Origin: Nocardia sp.
GTDB lineage: Bacteria > Actinomycetota > Actinomycetes > Mycobacteriales > Mycobacteriaceae
NCBI GenBank assembly: GCA_013361595.1
Contig: JABFXT010000830.1
Span: forward strand, 1 to 6,491
Direction of reading: 5' to 3'
DNA length: 6,491 nt
How positions within the stretch are numbered: the stretch's first letter is position 1; the number at the start of each line of letters is the position of its first letter. A model generated the notes under the pieces. It saw only the letters and a program-made list of their open reading frames with translations. It was not told where the DNA came from and made no database searches. Of the stretch, positions 1 to 6,491 are shown piece after piece. The translations under genes were made by a program, and so were the position numbers.

Positions 1-3000
1 CCGAGACGGTGACATCGAGGGCACGCGATCCACGCGCACCGGAGAGCTCCGCGGTGAACGTACCGTCGGCGCCGATCAACCGCGCGGCGCCGGGCCGGTT
101 CATCCCGGCGAACCGCTCGACGATCTGCGCGAAAACCCGATCGGTCTGCTGACCGGGCCATCCGGTCAACAGCCGGGGGACCAGCGTCTGGGCGAACAGG
201 ACGCGCTCGGGCCGGTTACGTTGCAAGGACAGGTGGACCGTGATGGTGTCCGGCGCCATCCGGATCTCGAGCAGTCTGCTGCCGTCCGCGTCGCGGACCT
301 GGATCCGCTGCTCGGACCCCAGCGGTTCGACCGGCCAGAGGCGCGCACCCGGGCGTTCCAGCGCCGCGCCGAGCAGTGCCGTCACGGCCGCCCTGGATTC
401 GTCGCCGAGGCCGGGCGCCTGGGAGAGCGCTGCACCGATCCGGGTGGCGGGATCCACCGGATGCCCGGCGTCGGGATGGGCGCGGGCATCGAGATCTGCT
501 GCCTGCGTGCGGAGCTCGGCCAGCGATTCGACAGCGCGGACGATCGGATCCACCGCCATGACCCGCGCACACATCTCGGCCGTCCGGTCGGCGAACAGGA
601 ATCTTCGCGGATCGTCGGGCGACAACGGTGAAGACTGCTGTTGCTGCGCCTGCCCCAGCAGATTGTGCACCTGATCGGGGCTCAGCCGTTCTCGTTCGAT
701 ACCCAGGAACCGGGCCAGCGCGTTCCACGCTTCGTTCCGCTCGTCGGCCAATTGTTTCACCAGTGGCGATCCCGGCACCAAACGCGTGGAATCGATGGAG
801 CGTTCGAAGGCGAGCATCTCACAGATGGCCCCCTGGTATGAGGCTCGCTCGTAGGTGTCGATCGCGGCTGCGAGAATATCGATTCGGCTGTCCCACCTGT
901 GGTACTCCTCGAGCGCGGAGACCTGAGCGCGAGCACGCGGATCAGTGGACCGGCGGAGGAGTTCCAGCGCACCGGACGCCGGGGTGAGTTCCGCCAGTTC
1001 TTCGTCCGATAATCCGGACAGCTCCGCACGGGCGCGCTCTCGGAGTTCCTCGGCCTGCCCCGTCTCTGCCACCAGTTGCCGCAGCCGAACCTCGAAATCG
1101 AACGTGATATCCGGCCCGGCCTTCGCCGACTCTTCCTCCGGGCCTGATTCTGCGCGCCGGTAGCCGTTCGCATCGTCCCAGGCCCATCGGTAGAACTCGG
1201 CGTAGGTAGGTGCGGACAGACGAGGCCCGATACGGTCCAGTAGCGGCCGCAACGCAGCGGTCCCCGCTTCCCGGGCGAGAGCCGTCTCCGACTCGGAAGG
1301 CACTCTGTCGCCGCCGACTCCGCCGAGAACATGACGGTATGCCGCAGTGTAGACGCTTTCGAACGGCCCCGGCGGCTCGGTGTCGTAACCGAGTTCTCGC
1401 AGTTGCCGCAGGGTCTCGGCGCCCTCGGCCTGCGCCTGTACCTCCTCCGCGAGCCGCGACTCCACATACTCCGACCGGTTCGACTCCAACAGCTCCCGCG
1501 CGGCACTGCCAGCCGGTGCTCGGCGCGCTTCCAGAACATGGAACGCGGATGCGGTCAGGGCTGCGGCGAGTTCGGCGTCGGAGTGACCGGCATCGAGTAC
1601 CTGGACGTTCTTCGCCGGGTAGTAGCGGTCGTCGGCATTCGCCTCCAACAGCAGCACGACCTCGTTGTCACTCAGAATCCGGTCGGCCCGACGCCCGGTC
1701 GTCGTCTCCCGCATCAATCGCCGGGCCCGCCGAATCCGCTGGTCGCCGGCCCGTTCGGCCAGGTTCAGCCAAGGCACTTCGGGCAGGTCCGACTCCGGAC
1801 CGGCCTCCGGCTCACCGGCCGCCTCGACCCGCACAGCCCCGTTCCAGTCGCTGGCGGCATACCAGAATTGGCATTCCAGGTCGACCAGGTCCCCGAGTTC
1901 GGGATGAGCGGCGATCGCCTCGTCACGTCGTTGGAGGTGACCGCCGGCTTCACCGGCGATGACGACCATACGTGGCCAGTCGCCGCCGATCACGGCCACA
2001 TGGTCGGTCAACAACAGCCCGGGCTCGTACTGCAGCATCGCGGACAGGTAGTCACGCGCAGCGGTTGCGTCGGCGATTGCCTCGGCTGCGGCCCTGTCGC
2101 GGGCCACGATCGCACGCCACGCGACCAGATCGCGGAACAGGAGGTCGCCATGGGTGAGCCGACGCTGGTAGGCGGGGGATTCCGGAGTGGACGGGCGCAT
2201 ACTGCTACGCTCGGTTTCCCTGCCGATCGCCCGATCGAGAACCGCGAGGTCACGTTCCGCGGCAGTGAGGACCATCGCCGTGCGCCGGATCTCGCGCCCA
2301 CTTTCAGGTGTGGTGGGCGTATGCCGAAATGCGAGTCCGTCCTCAGCTCGGGCGGCGAGCCAGTTCCGGCGGGCATTCTTCACATACACGCCTGGTTCGC
2401 CGAGATATCCGACCGCGGAGCTTCCACTGTCGAGTTGCTCGGGCGCCTCGAGGTACGCCTGCATTTTTTCGGGGTCGGCGATCATGATCGCCAACCTGTC
2501 GCGCACCTCGCGCGCGTACTTCCCGGACATACCGCCGGTGACGAGTTCGTCCAGTTTCTCCGGTGCCGCGCAGAACTCTGCCAGCTTCGCCGGTGAGTCG
2601 AACAGCTTCGTAACCTTGTACGGAACCGCGAGGAGGACCTCCATGGCGTGGACCGCGGCCCGGTAGCCGATTGCCCGCTGTTCCGGCTCGGAGAGACTGG
2701 GGTCGGCCCGCAGAGCGTCCCTGATCGCTTTGCTGTGCGCCTCGGTATAGAGGATATGCCGACTGTCTTCCTCGGGGCCGAAACCGGACGACTTCAGCGC
2801 CTCCACGAACGACGCTTCCCGCACGAACGCCCTCGCTTCCAGGCGCAGAATCGCGTGAACGTATTCCCCGCGCGTCATTGTGTACGGGTCCGGCATGGGC
2901 AGGTCATCGGCATCACGGCCGTGCTCGTTCTCGTGCACCAGGGTGACCGCCTGGGTCAGCAGGCTTGCGTTCGTCGTGAGAACACGGGTCACCAGTTCGG

Positions 3001-6000
3001 CCAGCGAATAAGAACCGGCCAGATCAGGCGGCATGTTCGACACATGCCGTACCTTGACGGTCTGTGGAAGCATCTGCCGCCACTGGCTCCCGGCCTCGTC
3101 GAGCACCGACAGCACCTGGTCACCGACCGTATCGTGGGACAGACCGACCTGGAATTCGAGATCGGCGGCATCGGCCGGGGCGCCGGGGAGCTCGACGGGT
3201 TCTCCGGCAGCGTCGAACGCAACGATCCATAGACCGTTCGCATCCTCCAGTTCCCACGGCCCGACCGTGTCGTCGAGCGGGCCGAATATCTCCAGGCCCG
3301 GATCTTCTCGGCGGATCCGACCGTCCCGGTACACCACGCGGAATACGTGACCGGCCACACCGTGCTCATCGGCCTCCTCGGCCCCCACGAACACCAGCGC
3401 CGACGCGCCCTCCCGCGCATCGGCCGGAAGCCCGTTCAGGGCCTCCGCAACGCCCGCATACGGTCGTTCCCGGTCCACCGCGAGCCGGCGGACGTGCTCG
3501 GGGCCGGCCCCGGCGATATCCACGATGCGCGATACCCGCAAGCCCCGCGGGCCGACTGCCTCGGGTATGCGGCTCGGGTCGACCCAGGGCAACCGGCCCA
3601 GCACCAACTGTCCGCAGAGATTGGCGAAATGGCCGGCCGCGCGCGCACCGGTCGAATCGGGCGGCGGCGTGTAATCCGCGCGGCCGTCGTCTGTTCCGAC
3701 CGCCGGGGCGGCAGGAGCGGTTATCGAGCGCGATCGCCGGCCGCGGGAGCCGCGCCGATCTATCGCTGAGCCGAACTCGGATGAAGTCTCCGCATCGCTG
3801 AATACCTGGCGCGCGGTTCCGTAGGTATGCGGTCGGCCATCGTCGTCGGTGAACGAACGCACGGACTCCCATTCGAGAGTGTCGTGGACTTCCAGATAGT
3901 GCTGATGCGCGTCCCACCGAACCCGAGTCCCGGCGGGTAGCTGTAGGTACAGCAATGCCTCCCCGGCGAACCACTCCGCCGTGTGCGTGATGAGCCGCCA
4001 CCGCAGCCCGTTCTCGGGCACGATCGCGGGAACGCCCGATCCTCGGGTCGAGAGGCCGGCACCGGCGGGCACGACCGCGGCCACCGCGATCGGCTGCGAC
4101 AGGGTGCGACTCTCACCTTCCGGCGCGGCCCAGGATCTCCCGGCATATCCGTAGGCGATCCCCTGGTTGCCGAAAGTCATGACTTCGCGGTCGTTCTCGG
4201 CTCTCGCGACGGCGTGCTTGGCTCTGGCGGACAGGCCGGCGAACGTTTCCGCGGACACCGCGAGCGGACCCGAATCCGCCAGGATCGTGGTCAGCCGCCC
4301 GATCTCACCGCCGAGCCACAGGTTGGCCTGGGTGTCCACCAGTGTCTCGTGGATGTACAGGAACGACCGGCACAGGTGTGCCAGTTGCGCCGGGCCCGGC
4401 TCGGCCTGCCGCTGCGTGGAGAGGAGAGCGAGCCGATCCAGCACGGCCCAGGCGTGTGTCGCGGTGAGGCCGGTGGCGGTCACGCCCCGCAGTGGCGCCA
4501 CCGACTCGGCATCCGCCGAACCGGCCGCGCCGATCTCCCCGGCCAGCGACACCAGCGCCTCGGCGGCGTCCTGACGCTGGTCCGCACCCGGCAGCTGCTG
4601 GGCCGAACGCAGATCCTCCTGGGCCAGGCCGGCGGCGCGGTGCCGGAAGTCGGTGAATTCGGTGAGAGCCCGATCGAGCCGCCGCGCGGCGATGTCGAGG
4701 TCTGCCCGATCGGCGGTATCGAGCGCTTCGGTCAGCCGCACGACCCGGTCGACGGCATCGACCACCGCGACGAGTTCGGAATCGCCGCCCAGCTCGGCCA
4801 GCCGTCGCAGAGGATGCGGGAAGTCGGTCACCTCGGTCACCTGATGGAAATTCAGCAACGCGGCCAGACCGTCGTCCCAGACCGACTGCCACTGCTGAGC
4901 CTCCGCGCGCCAGTCGCCGATATCGAATCGCCGGGAAACTTCCTGCAGCACATTGATACGGGAACCGATGACCAGTCCGGACGCGAGCCGCTTCCGCAGG
5001 TCCGCCAGCAGGCGCGGCGCGGCAACGGCGGGCCACTCGTCCGCGGGCAGGAAGGACAGCATCATCTCGGCCTGCCCGAACACATCCCGCACCAGATTCG
5101 GCCAGCGCAGATGCGCCGGGTCGACCCCCAGCAGGGCACTCAGTTCGGCGCGGGCGGCGGCCAATTCCCGAGCGGTCTGTTCGCCCGGTGCGCCGTGCTC
5201 AGGGCCGAGTGAGGGCGCCGCTGTGACCGGGGAGAGGTCGTCGGTGCCGGGAGAGACCGTGCCCGACAAGCTCACTGCCGGCAGCTGCCCTGTCGAACCC
5301 TCGTCGAGTTCGAACCAGAATGCCTCGTAGCCCTCCGACACGTTTCGGCCGGATCGTTGCGACAGGGCGTCCAGCAGCTCGGCCGCCCATTCACCGTCCA
5401 CCGTCTCGCCCGCTCGGTTCACCGATGCGGAGTCCACCACCGGACCGACCGATTCGAATCGCAGCACCCGTTGCCCCTGGATACCACTCACCTCGGCGAG
5501 GAGGAACCCCCGCTCACTGGCGTCCAGCAACCGGGCGGCCTGCTCCGAAACCAGCAGTTCGGCAGCGTCGACCTGCGCGGCGGGCCAGTCCCGCAGGAGC
5601 TCCCGGATCTGCTGACGGGCCTGCCGCACCGTCTCCGGACCCCGCACGAACAGCCGCATGGGCTCGGCCGGGTGCGCGGGAGCCGCGGGGGAGGATTCCA
5701 GGACGAAGACGTCCGGATCGCCGGCGGCCGCCGGCCGATAGCCTGGGTTCGGTTGCCAGTATCGCGGCAGTTGGTCGGCAATGGCGGCGAAATCGCCCCG
5801 CCAAATCTGCGCGGGAATCTCGAAAGTGCCCATGATGCGTTCGCCGCGCAACCCACCCGGCCAATGCACGGAGATCACGCCACCGGTCTCGTCGACCACC
5901 CCGAAGCCGCCCGGAGCATCGATGACGTGGATCCGATGAACCTCGGACACATTCGCTGTCGCGTGGTCGAGCGCCATCGATTTTCCGTAATCGGCGGCAC

Positions 6001-6491
6001 GCTGCACGCGTACGGTGGAGTAGACGACCTCGCCGTCACGTTGCACAACCGGAAGGAAGCCTTCCGCCCACACCTCGGGGCCGGGGCGCTGGTCACCACG
6101 AAACAGCAGACCTCCCCCGACGCGCCATCCCGACCGTAGATAGTCGGCCGAGGCTTTTGCCCACCGCCTACGGATCAGATCGAGGTCGATCTCCGTATTC
6201 GCCGCCGAGGCGAGCAGTACATCCTCGGGCAGCTGCGCGATGTTCGGGTGCCACCGCACCGGCGCCGACAGACCGTCGAGGATCGCCCGCACCACTCGGG
6301 CACCGTCGGACGGGTCGACCGGGCTCCTGGTATCGGCCGGAGTCCCTCCGCCGGACGGCGCCGACTCCGGGGTCCCGGCCCGAATTCCCTCGTCCGCGTG
6401 CGCACCGGTGCCCCGAGGGATCTGCGGGTCGCGGGCGAAAAAGACATCCTGACCGTCCCGCGGTCCCGATGCGCGGCGCCTGCCGGAGGTA
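1..6491 (-). CDS. Giant multidomain toxin/effector-like protein, internal fragment (both ends outside window)
   Basis: One minus-strand frame is open across the whole window: 2163 codons read individually, no stop, no start that can be assigned. The full protein is therefore longer than 2163 residues. Recognisable modules in order are an ADP-ribosyltransferase-like domain (104-245), a degenerate GHKL ATPase-like domain (278-396), a helical region (436-780), a papain-fold toxin domain (953-1070), a putative metallopeptidase with HExxH (1150-1260) and a second metallopeptidase-like module without it (1604-1745). They are joined by Ala/Glu/Arg/Leu-rich helical spacers and Gly/Pro/Ser linkers. 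No signal peptide or membrane segment is visible in this part. The reading as a polymorphic toxin or interbacterial/host effector is inference from the mix of ADP-ribosyltransferase and Tox-PL domains; the export signal would be upstream. Codon use is uniform, with no sign of a frameshift or insertion. It could instead be a large intracellular multi-enzyme scaffold. Confidence 0.95.
2..355 (-). other. Unrecognised alpha/beta segment cut by the window edge (residues 2046-2163)
   Basis: After the helical region the composition changes to beta strands with Asp-Gly turns: RIQVRDADGSRLLEIRMA (2062-2079), TITVHLSL (2082-2089), a helix (2098-2110, 2117-2128), then ARLIGADGTFTAELSG (2136-2151). This looks like the start of a further folded domain continuing beyond position 1. 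I do not recognise the family. Confidence 0.35.
356..1201 (-). other. Long helical region (residues 1764-2045)
   Basis: About 280 residues, mostly predicted helix from composition: acidic/basic heptad-like stretches around 1801-1835, a Trp/Tyr-rich stretch around 1863-1885, and a glutamine run, GQAQQQQSS (1946-1954). It contains the diverged copy of the helical module seen near 5066-5152. No catalytic or binding motif recognised. It resembles the other helical region in composition and probably has the same structural role. Confidence 0.5.
644..739 (-). repeat. Helical module, copy B (residues 1918-1949)
   Basis: NALARFLGIERERLSPDQ (1923-1940), then VHNLLGQAQ, repeats the pattern of copy A at 5066-5152: L-G-(I/V)-x-x-x-x-L, Pro turn, Val in the second helix, G-Q-A end. 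It is followed at once by a run of four glutamines, absent from copy A. Confidence 0.5.
1256..1681 (-). other. Second metallopeptidase-like module, HExxH lost
   Basis: Residues about 1604-1745. ALTASAFHVLEARR (1644-1657) aligns with the helix carrying HExxH in the upstream module, but only the last His (H1651) remains: A1647 and S1648 stand where His and Glu should be. Downstream, RSEYVESRLAEEVQAQAE (1672-1689) parallels the other copy at 1207-1224, sharing Arg-x-Glu-Tyr-Val and a later Glu-(Ala/Glu)-x-Ala, followed by a Leu-x-x-x-Gly-(Tyr/Phe) turn (1699-1702) and Tyr-x-x-Ala (1714-1717), as in the intact copy. I read this as a diverged duplicate that cannot hold catalytic zinc in the usual way. 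The spacing from the last His to the Arg-x-Glu-Tyr-Val motif is similar (21 versus 17 residues). Confidence 0.45.
1811..2041 (-). other. Unnamed alpha/beta segment (residues 1484-1560)
   Basis: A strand DHVAVIGGDWPRMVVIAG (1496-1513) with two beta strands around Gly-Gly-Asp and a Pro is followed by an amphipathic helix (1519-1533) and a third strand around residues 1541-1555. This is an alternating alpha/beta pattern, different from the helical surroundings. There is no nucleophile elbow, P-loop or other active-site signature, so I assign no function. It could be a small domain or the inserted core of the following metallopeptidase-like module. Confidence 0.35.
2051..2701 (-). other. Helical spacer after the metallopeptidase (residues 1264-1480)
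   Basis: Rich in Ala, Glu, Arg and Leu, with two similar short helices: DSPAKLAEFCAAPEKLDELV (1298-1317) and ADPEKMQAYLEAPEQLDSG (1339-1357). Both show the spacing D/A-P-x-K-(L/M)-x-x-(F/Y)-x-x-A-P-E-(K/Q)-L-D, so they may be an internal duplication. A Pro/Ser/Thr-rich break (1390-1397 and 1430-1440) separates them from a second helical stretch. No catalytic motif recognised. Confidence 0.45.
2711..3043 (-). other. Putative zinc metallopeptidase module with intact HExxH
   Basis: Residues about 1150-1260. TQAVTLVHENEHGRD (1179-1193) contains H1186-E1187-x-x-H1190, the classic zinc-binding and catalytic motif, preceded by a hydrophobic helix as in zincin folds. Twenty-eight residues after the second His, RGEYVHAILRLEARAF (1207-1222) offers E1218 as a third zinc ligand (gluzincin-like arrangement). 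A Leu-x-x-x-Gly turn (1232-1237) and a Tyr-x-x-Ala helix (1248-1251) follow. This arrangement resembles the putative metallopeptidase modules (DUF6782-like) found in large actinobacterial toxin-type proteins; that family name is from memory. It lies directly after the papain-fold domain and could cleave this same polypeptide or an outside target. Confidence 0.55.
3281..3634 (-). other. Papain-fold toxin domain (Tox-PL, glutamine deamidase type), catalytic residues present
   Basis: Residues about 953-1070. Tox-PL domains are papain-fold effectors that deamidate glutamine side chains on target proteins, or act as proteases, using Cys, His and Asp. Here HFANLCGQLVLG (954-965) carries the nucleophile C959 just after an Asn, in the place of the family's Asn-Cys start. 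GASALVFVG (1028-1036) is the central strand. GHVFRVVYRDGRI (1047-1059) carries H1048 in the typical His-x-Phe-x-Val-Val strand followed by a turn with Gly. REDPG (1061-1065) supplies D1063 at the usual Asp-Pro. Length of about 115 residues fits the family. It is unusual that the domain sits in mid-protein with more than 1000 residues after it. The target is unknown, and protease versus deamidase cannot be told from sequence. Confidence 0.65.
3632..3796 (-). other. Basic and proline-rich linker ahead of Tox-PL (residues 899-953)
   Basis: The segment has a strongly basic cluster, RRGSRGRRSRS (912-922), then Ala/Pro repeats and a Pro-Pro-Pro (942-944). This composition is typical of an exposed, unstructured linker. 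It directly precedes the papain-fold toxin domain and would be an accessible place for proteolytic release of that domain, though no specific cleavage motif is identifiable. Confidence 0.5.
3791..4081 (-). other. Beta-rich segment before the toxin domain, possible second ADP-ribosyltransferase remnant
   Basis: Residues 804-900. The segment ITHTAEWFAGEALLYLQLPA (835-854), continuing GTRVRW, resembles the middle of clostridial-type (VIP2-like) ADP-ribosyltransferases, where a Ser-Thr-Ser strand is followed by an Ala/Phe helix and a strand ending in Pro-x-Gly-Thr. HYLEVHDTLEWESVR (864-878) could then be the Glu-bearing strand, with E867 at the catalytic place. Thr-His-Thr stands where Ser-Thr-Ser would be, and I cannot place the upstream Arg with confidence. 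The match is weak; it may instead be an N-terminal extension of the papain-fold domain. Confidence 0.25.
4151..5185 (-). other. Long all-helical region between the GHKL-like and Tox-PL parts (residues 436-780)
   Basis: About 345 residues rich in Ala, Leu, Glu, Asp, Arg and Gln with regular hydrophobic spacing. I recognise no enzyme motif. It begins with a short module, ELSALLGVDPAHL (449-461) followed by a helix ending FGQAE (471-475), of which a diverged copy occurs near the other end of the window. Several Trp-containing helices (for example around 524-538) suggest a packed helical bundle, not a simple coiled coil. It may be a structural arm or delivery segment; that is inference only. Confidence 0.5.
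5066..5152 (-). repeat. Helical module, copy A (residues 447-475)
   Basis: The pattern is L-L-G-V-D-P-A-H-L, then a short turn with Pro, then a helix ending F-G-Q-A. It matches copy B at 644-739 in the core L-G-(V/I)-x-x-x-x-L, the Pro turn, a Val in the second helix and a G-Q-A end, with a one-residue gap. The two copies are about 1475 residues apart in the same protein, so this is a reused building block, not a tandem array. The DNA copies are diverged. Confidence 0.5.
5303..5659 (-). other. Degenerate GHKL (SpoIIAB/anti-sigma-like) ATPase domain
   Basis: Residues about 278-396. The layout follows the HATPase_c_2 family found in actinobacterial anti-sigma kinases. There is an N-terminal helix ETVRQARQQIRELLRDWP (286-303), then VDAAELLVSEQAARLLDA (307-324) where the family has its N-box helix, then a strand RVLRFESVGP (341-350) at the G1 position, then GEWAAELLDALSQRSG (366-381) at the G2/lid position, and a closing strand YEAFWFEL (388-395). 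The ATP-binding residues are gone: the N-box Asn position is R320, the G1 Asp is about S347, and the G2 Gly-x-Gly has become Gly-Glu-Trp. If the fold call is right, this is a non-catalytic binding or spacer domain. The alternative is an unrelated alpha/beta domain. Confidence 0.45.
5756..6181 (-). other. ADP-ribosyltransferase-like domain (scabin/pierisin type), catalytic Glu apparently replaced
   Basis: Residues about 104-245. ADP-ribosyltransferases of the scabin/pierisin group move ADP-ribose from NAD+ to DNA bases or proteins and use an Arg, a Ser-Thr-x strand and a Q-x-E loop. Here GGLLFRGDQRPGPEVWAEGF (residues 126-145) matches the opening R-G-D strand and following helix, with R131 as the NAD-binding Arg. 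YSTVR (157-161) matches the Ser-Thr strand. Two Pro-Gly-Gly motifs (193-195 and 211-213), spaced and surrounded as in this family, mark the end of the fold, followed by ERIMGTFEI (217-225) where the family has an Ile-x-Gly turn. The catalytic Glu should lie four residues before the second Pro-Gly-Gly, but the residue there is S207, and the preceding Gln position is V205. The fold call is from motif memory. The inactive-site call depends on that ungapped local alignment. Confidence 0.6.
6302..6490 (-). other. Low-complexity interdomain linker (residues 1-63)
   Basis: The first 63 residues visible are rich in Gly, Pro, Arg, Asp, Ser and Thr, with several Pro-Ser and Gly-Gly stretches. Only a short hydrophobic patch (DVFFARDPQ, residues 15-23) could be the tail of a preceding folded domain. 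It reads as a flexible linker separating an unseen upstream domain from the ADP-ribosyltransferase-like domain. Confidence 0.6.

Noticed and set aside
757..1539. A 260-codon minus-strand frame in another register
   Set aside because: Arg/Ser/Pro-rich composition typical of out-of-frame GC-rich DNA; it overlaps the continuous frame completely.
2462..2469. A T-run that might end a transcript
   Set aside because: It is inside the coding frame (codons for Lys and Met in a helical spacer) with no GC-rich hairpin noticed next to it.
1331..2596. A 421-codon plus-strand open frame
   Set aside because: It lies in exact codon-to-codon antisense register with the minus-strand gene. Stops in that register need TTA, CTA or TCA sense codons, which high-GC genes avoid, so long antisense frames arise for free. 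Its end is the complement of a TCA serine codon. The product has no recognisable domain.
3366..4001. Minus-strand alternative frame (with a similar one at 4305-5036)
   Set aside because: Ala/Gly/Arg-rich translation without motifs, fully inside the main frame, which carries the papain-fold residues.
3983..5212. A 409-codon plus-strand open frame
   Set aside because: Same antisense register as the main gene and same explanation; the Gly/Gln/Arg-rich product shows no family resemblance, while the minus-strand frame continues through it.
5357..6139. A 260-codon plus-strand open frame
   Set aside because: Antisense shadow in the same register, lying over the ADP-ribosyltransferase and GHKL-like motifs on the minus strand.
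5303..6181. Pseudogene decay suggested by missing catalytic residues
   Set aside because: The frame is intact over the whole window and codon use is uniform, so the losses look like functional divergence of domains, not gene decay.

Overview
The window looks like high-GC actinobacterial DNA (by eye about two thirds G+C, with G or C strongly preferred at third codon positions), most plausibly from Nocardia or a relative. Genus is an inference from protein style, not from a marker gene. All 6491 bases lie inside one minus-strand reading frame. I translated it codon by codon (codons 2-4 up to 6488-6490) and found 2163 sense codons with no stop. Neither the start nor the stop is in the window. 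Residue numbers here are window numbers: residue 1 is the codon at 6488-6490, residue 2163 the codon at 2-4, and residue k covers bases 6491-3k to 6493-3k.

The product is a fragment of a giant, probably soluble multidomain protein; I saw no signal peptide or obvious membrane segment in this part. In protein order (high to low coordinate): a Gly/Pro/Asp-rich linker (1-63); a scabin/pierisin-like ADP-ribosyltransferase domain (about 104-245) whose expected catalytic Glu appears to be Ser; a GHKL (anti-sigma/SpoIIAB-like) ATPase fold that has lost its nucleotide-binding boxes (about 278-396); a long helical region (436-780); a beta-rich segment (804-900) with a faint second ADP-ribosyltransferase flavour; a basic/proline linker (899-953); a papain-fold toxin domain (Tox-PL, glutamine deamidase type, 953-1070) with an apparently intact Cys-His-Asp set; a putative zinc metallopeptidase module with intact HExxH (about 1150-1260); helical spacers and an unnamed alpha/beta segment (1264-1560); a second metallopeptidase-like module that lost its HExxH (about 1604-1745); another long helical region containing a diverged copy of an earlier helical motif; and an unrecognised alpha/beta segment cut by the window edge (2046-2163).

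The best reading is the middle of a giant polymorphic-toxin/effector protein of the kind actinobacteria carry, in which apparently active enzyme modules (Tox-PL and the adjacent metallopeptidase) sit among eroded ones (ADP-ribosyltransferase, GHKL, second metallopeptidase). The secretion signal, the C-terminal toxin if there is one, and any immunity gene would lie outside. I saw no RNA genes, mobile elements, CRISPR arrays, promoters or terminators, and no intergenic DNA.
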